Shown: positions 1 through 5,317, counted from the first letter of the stretch. The stretch: DNA of 5,763 nt from a bacterium (GCA_003557545.1 PWOD01000113.1:1-5763); one strand, 5' to 3'. Notes: generated from the letters alone by a model not told the origin. Program-made: numbers and translations.

Positions 1-654
1 GCCCAGTGTCTGGTTTGTCCACTCATCCTTACAGGTGTACAGATCGAGCAGAAGCTGCACGAGTCCTTCAGCATAACTGCGCTTACTCATCGACACCGAC
101 ATTTCACTCAGGATAATCGCACACTCACTCGTTTCCCGATATGTTGCGTACGTGCCGTCGTCAAGCTGCACCGGCTGTCCGTTTTTCTTTATATACTGCG
201 GTTTCGAGCTGGGTTTCATCTGTTGAAGCATCACTTCCGGGGTAAACTTATCCTTAATATAGCGTAAGTTTTTCACCGCGAGCATATTAGGATCTTTAAT
301 GTGGCGTTTAAGCCGGTCCATCATCGGCAGACAAAACTCATCAAGCGCCGTGGATTTTTTGCTGGCAGCAGGACCAACAAATATCACAAACAGATTGCAG
401 TAGAACTTGCTTGGATACCATTTTATCCATGCTTCACGCTTTATGACCGTCGACAGGAGAAACAGCGCACTCCACGTGCAAAAAAGTGACGGCGTTTCGA
501 TTCCTCTTGTCGCGTAAATGAAATCCGTAATAAAACTCTTACTCTTCGGGAGGAACTTATCGAACGGGTCTACACCACCATACTCCGGGTTGTTCCACCA
601 AGGATTAGGGTCTTTCGATTCATCGAACGGAATCGGAGCAGTTGGTTCTTCCAT
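1..654 (-). CDS. DUF3987-like phage primase/helicase ATPase, N-terminal part (partial, runs off left edge)
   Basis: The frame is open from ATG at 654 to the window edge, giving 218 codons without a stop. A hydrophobic strand (NLFVIFVG, residues 87-94) leads into a P-loop-like GPAASKKST (94-102), which fits the place of Walker A but lacks the usual Gly before Lys. A second hydrophobic strand ending in Ser-Glu (CAIILSEMSV, 178-187) could supply the Walker B acid. It is followed by an L-L-D-L-Y-x-C-x-D-x-W segment (202-212). This order resembles DUF3987-type phage/plasmid primase-helicase ATPases as I remember them; the family call is an inference. The start is 1 nt past the polymerase stop (TGA-T-ATG), an in-frame TAG lies just upstream, and no good Shine-Dalgarno is visible, so translation probably depends on reinitiation. 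Likely role: unwinding or priming DNA at the phage fork. The C-terminal catalytic part lies outside the window. Confidence 0.62.
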   Translation of the reverse strand, partial: MEEPTAPIPFDESKDPNPWWNNPEYGGVDPFDKFLPKSKSFITDFIYATRGIETPSLFCTWSALFLLSTVIKREAWIKWYPSKFYCNLFVIFVGPAASKKSTALDEFCLPMMDRLKRHIKDPNMLAVKNLRYIKDKFTPEVMLQQMKPSSKPQYIKKNGQPVQLDDGTYATYRETSECAIILSEMSVSMSKRSYAEGLVQLLLDLYTCKDEWTNQTLG

Positions 655-655
655 A

Positions 656-3307
656 TCAGCCAGTCCATTCTTCTACGTTGTACCAGTCGTCACCGACTTC
701 AATATCAATCGGGAATGAAACCTTATGCCCAAAGATATCAAACGTGCGCTCAAGCGCCGTTCGAACAATCGGGGCAATGTCGGAAAGCGCGTCTTCCCGT
801 ACTTCCAGAAGTACCGAGTCATGCACCATACCCATCAACAAGCAATCGTCTCGCTTGTATACCTTGTGGTACAACTCGATAAGCGCGTAGTTCATAACAT
901 CGGCGGCGACACTCTGGATTGGAAAGTTCAGACCTTCACGCACGATTTCGTTTTCCTGGCCCTGAAAGTAGCGGACCCGTCCAAAAGCATTCGTCAGTTT
1001 CCTGGTTTTCTTTACGGTACTAACCGTTTCGTTGTACCACTTATCGTATTGCGGATGCAGACTGCGATAGCGTCGATCGATCTCCTTGAACTGGTTGAAT
1101 GTAAGCGTGAGCGTAGGGTCTTCCTGCATGATCTTTTCATAGATCCCCCGCAAACTGCCGCCGTAATTCCGCCCGAAAATGTAGCGTTTTGCCAGGTTAT
1201 AGCGACTTTTCCAATCGGGATGAGACTCATCTATGTTGAACAGGTTCTTAGCGTTTACCGCATGAGGTTTATCTCCGTGACCGGCATCATAATCGGCGAA
1301 TGCTTTAAGGAGCACATCATCTTCGGATACATAGGCGAGCACACGTAGTTCCAGGTTCGAGTAATCGGCTTGCAGAAACTTCCAGCCTTTCTGTGCTTTG
1401 AACAGTTTGCGTGCTTCATACGGAATGTTCTGAGCGTTGCCGACACCAAGCTTTTTCTTGTCGCCTGAAGCAAGCCGCCCCGTATACGTACCGTGAATCT
1501 TGTACGGGAAATGCACCCGTCCGTCGGGGCCGATCTCGTAGCTTGTGTAGGTAGACAGTACCTTGCTTCGGTCCTGGTACTGGTGAAAAAGTTCTATAAA
1601 GCGTTGCAGCTTATACAGCCGGCGTTTTTCGTCCTCATGCTTTTTTGTCCTTCGCTTCAGATTTTCAATCTCATTCAGTCTATTGTTCAAGGCTACCGTA
1701 AGCCGCATCATCTGCTGTTTATCAATCGCCGATTGCCCCGACTCCGTTTTTGCAGGCTTCACTACATAGATAAGCGGTTGCGTCTGGCGGATCGCTTCAA
1801 TGTCTCCAAGAAGCTTTCGGTATGCTTTCGTGTTGGTCTTTTTGTTAGAACCGGGAGCGGTATACTCTGCAAGCTGCTGCTTTTTCTTCTTGAAGTTAGG
1901 CGGTTCAATTCCATACAGTAACCACCGGATATGCGCACCGCTGGAAAGATTGAATGTTGCAGGAAGTTCAAACTCTTCGTGGATCTGCTTATCTACAGCC
2001 TCAACTTGCGCTTGTACATCGCTTCGAAACTTCTGCAATCTGCTCTTTGAGATCGGCAACCCATTGTTCATCATTTCCTGACAGGGGGGAATAAGCCCGA
2101 TGGAAATATCATGGTACACTGTCGGCGAAGCAAACTTCTTCAGATCCTTGAGCATCGGGTCCAGACACTGAAGCAATACGACCGCATCACGAGCATTGTA
2201 CAACCTGAGCGTTCGAGGATCCATGTCTATCATACGGCTTGCATTTCCGACTACAGCGTCTTTCCAGAACGGCGTGTTGCCATACCGGGAAACAATCTGT
2301 CCGAGCCCATGGGGCAGCTCCGGGTTTATCGCATGATCGAGAAGCAGTATATCGTGCTCTACATTACGCACCGGAAATCCCCGTGCTTCCAGAACTCTCG
2401 TGTCATACAAAGCATTCTGGAATACCGTCGGGCAGACTTTAAGCACTTTCCGCAAGGCAGCATTTATCTTCTTTTCGTCGCTCGGTTTCCACAACTGCCT
2501 TCCGTACTGCGAAATATGAGGAATACTGATTGCATCTTCGCCGGACCAGGCTATACCCGTTACTATGAGTTCAGCCCGATGCGCGATAAGGCTTGTCGCC
2601 TCGATGTCTACACCAATACGCTTTTTCTCTTTCGCTAACCAGTTCAGGGTTTCCACAATTTCTGATGCGGTAGGAAATAGCTTGAAGTTCTCGCGCGGTG
2701 GCTTGTACTTTTTCGTCACGAGTTCGAACGCTTTTATCAAATCGTTTATCCATGTCGACTCCTGCTTTATCTGCCCACGCATAATGAAACTTGGATGAAA
2801 GGTCGGAACCGCAAGCACATCATACGAACCTTCCTCCACCGGATGCAGCTTCCCGTCAGTCCATTTAAGCGGGTAAATAGAGCCACGAACCTTGCTTATG
2901 CTCCCCTCAATACCAAGCGCATGTGTAGCGTGCGCGCCAAGCGGAACAATCACTTTCGCCCCTACATCCTTAAGTTCCTGTAGCAGCCCCGGCCTGCAAT
3001 GTTCTTTTGCTTCCCAGCCTTCAGTTGACTCAATGTTGTTTCCCGGAGGCCGACAAGAGATCACATTGGTTTTGTGCAGCGAATAGTACGGAAGGTCGGT
3101 GTATTTGACCGCTTTGCGAAGCCACTTTCCGGCAGGACCGACAAAAGGCTCGCCCTGGGCATCTTCGACTTCGCCAGGAGCTTCGCCCAACAACACGACT
3201 TGCGGCTTCTGGATTCCACTTAAGCCCCATACCTTGCATCCTCCGTCAAGCGGGCATGCGCTGCACTGTGCTGCTTTCCGCTTGTACCTGTAGTTCTCGT
3301 ACGCCAC
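656..3307 (-). CDS. Family-A DNA polymerase with N-terminal uracil-DNA glycosylase and 3'-5' exonuclease domains
   Basis: This 883-aa protein joins three domains. Residues ~10-200 resemble family-4 UDG: GEAPGEVED (41-49), PFVG (54-57), TNV followed by CRPPGN (80-90), HPS (171-173), and four cysteines spaced for a 4Fe-4S cluster (C15, C18, C85, C104). Residues ~205-390 are a DnaQ-like proofreading exonuclease with D234/E236, N298/D302 and Y370/D374. Residues ~395-883 are the Pol I core: FNLSS (452-456), TGRLAS (609-614), NAQNIP (624-629), motif A DYSNLELR (D648), motif B K707-x3-F711-G-x2-YG, NFPIQS (794-799), and motif C H829-D830-S831. No 5' nuclease domain is present. Oddities are an enlarged basic thumb, Tyr at the usual O-helix Arg position, and HDS instead of HDE. 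The start is GTG at 3307: AAGGAG sits 8 nt upstream and an in-frame TAA four codons before it blocks extension. The expected role is replicative synthesis with proofreading. UDG fusion to a phage polymerase is known from SPO1-like phages as I recall. Confidence 0.95.
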   Translation of the reverse strand: MAYENYRYKRKAAQCSACPLDGGCKVWGLSGIQKPQVVLLGEAPGEVEDAQGEPFVGPAGKWLRKAVKYTDLPYYSLHKTNVISCRPPGNNIESTEGWEAKEHCRPGLLQELKDVGAKVIVPLGAHATHALGIEGSISKVRGSIYPLKWTDGKLHPVEEGSYDVLAVPTFHPSFIMRGQIKQESTWINDLIKAFELVTKKYKPPRENFKLFPTASEIVETLNWLAKEKKRIGVDIEATSLIAHRAELIVTGIAWSGEDAISIPHISQYGRQLWKPSDEKKINAALRKVLKVCPTVFQNALYDTRVLEARGFPVRNVEHDILLLDHAINPELPHGLGQIVSRYGNTPFWKDAVVGNASRMIDMDPRTLRLYNARDAVVLLQCLDPMLKDLKKFASPTVYHDISIGLIPPCQEMMNNGLPISKSRLQKFRSDVQAQVEAVDKQIHEEFELPATFNLSSGAHIRWLLYGIEPPNFKKKKQQLAEYTAPGSNKKTNTKAYRKLLGDIEAIRQTQPLIYVVKPAKTESGQSAIDKQQMMRLTVALNNRLNEIENLKRRTKKHEDEKRRLYKLQRFIELFHQYQDRSKVLSTYTSYEIGPDGRVHFPYKIHGTYTGRLASGDKKKLGVGNAQNIPYEARKLFKAQKGWKFLQADYSNLELRVLAYVSEDDVLLKAFADYDAGHGDKPHAVNAKNLFNIDESHPDWKSRYNLAKRYIFGRNYGGSLRGIYEKIMQEDPTLTLTFNQFKEIDRRYRSLHPQYDKWYNETVSTVKKTRKLTNAFGRVRYFQGQENEIVREGLNFPIQSVAADVMNYALIELYHKVYKRDDCLLMGMVHDSVLLEVREDALSDIAPIVRTALERTFDIFGHKVSFPIDIEVGDDWYNVEEWTG

Positions 3308-3315
3308 GTTTTGTT

Positions 3316-3321
3316 CTCCTT
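3316..3321 (-). promoter_or_regulatory. Ribosome binding site of the polymerase, fixing a GTG start
   Basis: AAGGAG on the minus strand lies 8 nt before GTG at 3307, with an in-frame TAA overlapping its upstream side. There is no ATG in the reachable frame upstream, so this site decides the non-ATG start. Confidence 0.85.
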
Positions 3322-3340
3322 ATAGGTAAATGGGTTCAAC

Positions 3341-3354
3341 CGACCTAAAGGTCG
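3341..3354. repeat. 14-bp palindrome in the gap before the polymerase gene
   Basis: The two 6-nt arms (plus strand CGACCT and AGGTCG) are perfect inverted repeats around AA, in the 50-bp gap between the RHH gene and the polymerase. In RNA it would form a 5-bp stem with a 4-nt loop about 20 nt before the ribosome binding site. No U-run follows, so it is not a terminator. It could be an operator or an RNA processing site; that is inference. Confidence 0.45.
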
Positions 3355-3357
3355 CTC

Positions 3358-3570
3358 TCAGGAGCCTTCCTGCTTACGGGAAGGTCCTTTTTCAGTCAGC
3401 TCCGGTTTTGAATACCCTACTGTATTCAGTTTTTCCCCAAGTGCTGTACGAATCAACGCACTCACGCCAGAGGAACAGCCGACGTTCAAGTGCTTGCGTT
3501 TCGCGTAATCTTTCGCGCAGTCGGCAAGCGGCTTCGGAAGACTCACATCAAAGCGTTCACTTTCTTTCAT
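3358..3570 (-). CDS. Small ribbon-helix-helix-like (CopG/Arc-type) protein, putative DNA-binding regulator
   Basis: This 70-aa protein has the outline of an RHH fold: a short strand with alternating side chains (RFDVSLP, residues 6-12), a first helix (PLADCAKDYAKRKHL, about 14-28), a turn containing SSG, and a second helix (VSALIRTALGEKL, about 36-48). A basic, probably flexible tail follows. RHH proteins bind DNA as dimers with the strand in the major groove, often at operators near their own gene. The ATG at 3570 has AGGAG 9 nt upstream, and the gene overlaps the end of the preceding gene by 14 nt. The next downstream gene is the polymerase, after a 50-bp gap holding a palindrome. An operon regulator or accessory DNA-binding protein is inferred. 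Fold assignment is by eye and moderate; a different small helical protein is possible. Confidence 0.6.
   Translation of the reverse strand: MKESERFDVSLPKPLADCAKDYAKRKHLNVGCSSGVSALIRTALGEKLNTVGYSKPELTEKGPSRKQEGS
3361..3392 (+). terminator. Intrinsic-terminator-shaped hairpin on the plus strand
   Basis: On the plus strand GGAgCCTTCC (3361-3370) pairs with GGAAGGTCC (3379-3387), forming 9 bp with one bulged G and an 8-nt loop, followed directly by TTTTT (3388-3392). It lies inside the last codons of the RHH gene, and the minus strand shows no U-run after the stem. If active it would stop transcription antisense to the operon. On the sense mRNA the same stem could protect the 3' end of the upstream message. 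Confidence 0.45.
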
Positions 3571-3892
3571 CAGATTTGGCTCCTATTCGCTTAAGGGCGT
3601 TATCCGCGGTTTTGTATGCAACCGTCCCCGGCGGAGAATTGACCATAATGCTCTCCAGTGCAGCCTCGAGGAACCCGAGCTTCCAGATATTCGACTGTTC
3701 TCCTTCTTGTGGACTTCCCCGGTTATCCGTATAGTCGTCATAAGAATCCAGCAAAGAACATAGATTGCTTCGCACATCAAGGATAAAACTTATTTGTGGT
3801 GACGGCAGTTCTTCACGCTCAAAGTAGTCCCTGATGACTGTATCTGCGGTCCTCAGTAGACTTCTAATAGTATCTTCTTTGGCTCGTGTCAT
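3557..3892 (-). CDS. Hypothetical protein, 111 aa, in the replication operon
   Basis: I do not recognise this protein. It looks mostly helical: residues 1-28 form an amphipathic charged segment, about 33-52 another (ISFILDVRSNLCSLLDSYDD), then an acidic/polar loop (54-67), then a helix around 69-84 (WKLGFLEAALESIM), and a basic C-terminus. There is no signal peptide, membrane segment or metal-binding cluster. ATG at 3892 overlaps the previous stop as ATGA, with GGAG 5 nt upstream, and the end overlaps the RHH gene by 14 nt. Its position between a candidate ssDNA-binding protein and the polymerase suggests a replication accessory role, but nothing in the sequence itself proves this. Confidence 0.8.
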   Translation of the reverse strand: MTRAKEDTIRSLLRTADTVIRDYFEREELPSPQISFILDVRSNLCSLLDSYDDYTDNRGSPQEGEQSNIWKLGFLEAALESIMVNSPPGTVAYKTADNALKRIGAKSDERK

Positions 3893-4434
3893 AACAACTC
3901 CACACTGAATGGCTTAACGCTCGGATAGATTACCGACCAGGGGTAATCATTCTCCGAGAGAAACTGAAAGATGTCCTGCACCTTTGTCTTCTTATCCACG
4001 AAAAGCAACTTATGCGCTTTTGCGTTGTTTGCCGAAATCTGCGGTGCAGCTTCTACTGTAGTCGTAGCAATTTCGCTTACCGTGAACCCAAGCCATTTGC
4101 CCGGATTACGGCGCGTAACTCTCAACGCTCCGCAAAGGGAAAACCACGCCGGTTTCCGTTCACCGGATCCACGCCCAAGCACAAACGCCCCCCGGTCAAC
4201 CGCCGTAGACACAAGCTGCATCACCTCTTCATCATTTTCACTTACGTCCGCGTCGATGATAACCAGCATAGCCTGCTTCAACGAAAACTCCCGCACGTTC
4301 TGTTCAAGCGCCGATATTACATCAACCGGTTTAAGCTCCTTAGCATTCGGCTTTCCAAGGTACAGATGAAACGCGACGGCCCCGTGATAGGGGCCGCCGT
4401 GTACCGGTTCAAGTACCAGTGAATCGATAAACAT
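3889..4434 (-). CDS. Hypothetical protein, 181 aa, in the replication operon
   Basis: I do not recognise this protein. It appears to be a soluble alpha/beta protein: strands near AVAFHLYLG (19-27) and AMLVIIDADV (55-64), a helix following it (about 68-80), a glycine-rich turn FVLGRGSGE (84-92), and a C-terminal strand-helix-strand (HKLLFV 141-146; about 150-161; WSVIYP 166-171). It has a single Cys (C101). There is no signal peptide or membrane span. The ATG at 4434 shares its A with the upstream TGA (TGATG), and no clear Shine-Dalgarno is visible, so it is probably translated by termination-reinitiation in fixed ratio to the DUF669-like protein. The next gene starts inside its stop codon. 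A replication-linked role is inferred from position only. Confidence 0.82.
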   Translation of the reverse strand: MFIDSLVLEPVHGGPYHGAVAFHLYLGKPNAKELKPVDVISALEQNVREFSLKQAMLVIIDADVSENDEEVMQLVSTAVDRGAFVLGRGSGERKPAWFSLCGALRVTRRNPGKWLGFTVSEIATTTVEAAPQISANNAKAHKLLFVDKKTKVQDIFQFLSENDYPWSVIYPSVKPFSVELL

Positions 4435-4901
4435 CAGTCGCGCAAATCCGACTTATCAGCCTGAATATCACCGATGTTCATGCGGGGTTCACCGGTCCTC
4501 TTGTCAGCACGATGGTAAAGCCGAATCCAGACTTCCTGATCGGCAAACTTTTCGAAGTCAACCTCATCATTCTTGTTCGGCTTTACGCTGGCAGCCGCAC
4601 AAAGCTGCGCAAGCTGTCCGATCGATCGCTCTTCGAGGTCCGGGCTGTAGCTGGGATGATCCTCATGGAGAAAGAAGATCGGAAGGCGAATGAGCCGACC
4701 TTTCACACTTTCTCCGTCGGACTGTTTCGGCCCATCAACCACTTTCCCCTGGATCTGGTAGATAGTCATGTTCTTGCCTTCCGGGGCGTTTTCCGAAAGC
4801 GGCCTGAGCTTCACCTTGTAGTCGCCCGCGTCAAACAGATAGTCGCCGCGCTGGATCCCGTGGGACTGACTGATACCTGGAACTGTCATTCGATTAGCCA
4901 T
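4434..4901 (-). CDS. DUF669/OB-fold-like protein, candidate single-stranded DNA-binding protein
   Basis: This 155-aa protein has the pattern of phage DUF669-type proteins: a short N-terminal stretch, then DAGDYKVKLRP (24-34), a strand-rich core (MTIYQIQGKVVDG 45-57; KGRLIRLPIFFL 67-78), an 'ERSIGQLAQLCAAASVK' helix (91-107), and a late strand DQEVWIRLYHR (121-131) before MNIGDIQ. It ends in a polar, mildly acidic tail (DKSDLRD), as in many SSBs. DUF669-like proteins usually sit in phage replication or recombination modules and are thought to bind ssDNA; family placement here is by remembered pattern, not search. ATG at 4901 has AAGGAG 6 nt upstream and was preferred over the internal ATG at codon 5. 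It is the first gene after a candidate promoter at about 4942-4954 and would lead the replication transcript. Confidence 0.68.
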   Translation of the reverse strand: MANRMTVPGISQSHGIQRGDYLFDAGDYKVKLRPLSENAPEGKNMTIYQIQGKVVDGPKQSDGESVKGRLIRLPIFFLHEDHPSYSPDLEERSIGQLAQLCAAASVKPNKNDEVDFEKFADQEVWIRLYHRADKRTGEPRMNIGDIQADKSDLRD

Positions 4902-4907
4902 AGAAAT

Positions 4908-4913
4908 CTCCTT
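4908..4913 (-). promoter_or_regulatory. Ribosome binding site of the DUF669-like gene
   Basis: AAGGAG lies 6 nt before ATG at 4901. It selects this start over the in-frame ATG four codons later. Confidence 0.8.
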
Positions 4914-4922
4914 GGCTTGCTT

Positions 4923-4949
4923 AAAAATTACCCGACATACAGTCAGGTA
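4923..4949 (-). terminator. Candidate intrinsic terminator ending the upstream small-gene transcript
   Basis: On the minus strand TACCTGAC (4949-4942) pairs with GTCGGGTA (4936-4929): 8 bp including one G-U pair, loop TGTAT, then A and TTTTT (4927-4923). The G-U pair becomes a C/A mismatch on the plus strand, so the signal is stronger for minus-strand transcription. Stem stability is modest. It overlaps the -10 box next to it. Confidence 0.45.
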
Positions 4950-4954
4950 TTATA
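4949..4954 (-). promoter_or_regulatory. Candidate promoter -10 box (perfect TATAAT) ahead of the replication genes
   Basis: The minus strand reads TATAAT, which predicts a start near 4942-4944, about 41 nt before the DUF669-like gene. No convincing TTGACA-like -35 is found 16-18 nt upstream and there is no TGn extension, so it may need an activator or a phage factor. It lies in a 115-bp intergenic region, the longest in the window. Confidence 0.45.
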
Positions 4955-5016
4955 CGTGCTGAGCGGAATTGCACCGCCTCGTTGAGGGCTACGCCTGCGG
5001 CGCTCCCATGCACGAT

Positions 5017-5041
5017 GCTCACCGTGAGCTATGCCTGCTCA
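5017..5041. repeat. Direct repeat copy A (25 bp), at the 3' end of the 81-aa gene
   Basis: It matches 5286-5310 at 23 of 25 positions. It starts with a perfect inverted repeat GCTCAC-C-GTGAGC (5017-5029). Read on the minus strand it is TGAGC-N7-GCTCA-N3-TGAGC, so the middle arm can pair with either outer arm. It contains the last three sense codons and the TAG of the 81-aa gene. Confidence 0.75.
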
Positions 5042-5274
5042 GCTTGTTCTTTGAGCAACCACTCCGATAGCTCGTCACGGTATTGTTCTGGCGTCACGTC
5101 TCGCCGTTCGACATCAATTTGACCATGGGTACCCGCTCCTCCCCATATAGCCTCACGGACATCACCATCCGTTTCCCATCGTAGCAGCTCATCTCTTAAT
5201 CTTAATACAAGCCGCTCGAAGTCCTCCGCGCCGATCTGTATCGTTACCTCGTATGCTGCTTTCGGTGGCTTCAT
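5029..5274 (-). CDS. Small hypothetical phage-type protein, 81 aa
   Basis: I do not recognise a named family. It has a strand-like start (YEVTIQIGA, residues 8-16), an amphipathic helix (DFERLVLRLRDELLRWETDG, 18-37), a Gly-rich turn (WGGAGTHG, 44-51), and a second helix (TPEQYRDELSEWLLKEQAEQA, 61-81). The layout resembles small proteins often found in phage accessory regions (strand, helix, Gly-rich hairpin, Y-x3-L-x2-W-L ending), which is recollection, not a search result. ATG at 5274 has GAGGA 6 nt upstream. The gene sits almost exactly between two near-identical 25-bp repeats: one 11 nt upstream of its start, the other covering its stop. That suggests a cassette or a duplicated regulatory end. 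Confidence 0.72.
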   Translation of the reverse strand: MKPPKAAYEVTIQIGAEDFERLVLRLRDELLRWETDGDVREAIWGGAGTHGQIDVERRDVTPEQYRDELSEWLLKEQAEQA

Positions 5275-5285
5275 CCTCGCTCCTC

Positions 5286-5310
5286 GCTCACCATGAGCTA
5301 TGACTGCTCA
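5286..5310. repeat. Direct repeat copy B (25 bp), between the 67-aa and 81-aa genes
   Basis: It matches 5017-5041 with two substitutions. It is non-coding here, 7 nt after the stop of the 67-aa gene and 11 nt before the start of the 81-aa gene. The TGAGC-N7-GCTCA-N3-TGAGC pattern is kept, although one substitution shortens the tight palindrome to GCTCA-N3-TGAGC. Confidence 0.75.
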
Positions 5311-5317
5311 TACACGC

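Noticed and set aside
725-1348. Plus-strand open frame of 207 codons, and other long plus-strand frames at 1493-1921 and 2111-2638.
   Set aside because: They lie entirely antisense to the polymerase, whose motifs are unmistakable. Their translations show no domain pattern, and no start site or promoter stands out.
3308-3340. TATAAG with TTGAAC nearby as a promoter for the polymerase.
   Set aside because: The spacing between the two hexamers is only 9 nt, and the TATAAG overlaps the ribosome binding site region. It does not fit a sigma70 promoter.
341-4312. The decamer TCAAGCGCCG occurs three times (about 341, 750 and 4303) and could be a motif.
   Set aside because: Each copy encodes Ala-Leu followed by Asp or Glu in a minus-strand gene with the same codons (GCG CTT GA-), so shared codon preference explains it.
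3889-4434. Weak resemblance of the 181-aa protein's strand order to QueE-like radical SAM half-barrels.
   Set aside because: There is only one Cys (C101) and no CX3CX2C cluster, and no GGEP segment. The likeness is only a general alpha/beta pattern, so no function was assigned.
4986-5007. GC-rich inverted segment after the 81-aa gene as a terminator.
   Set aside because: Pairing is only 4 bp plus 3 bp around an uneven internal loop, and no U-run follows on either strand.
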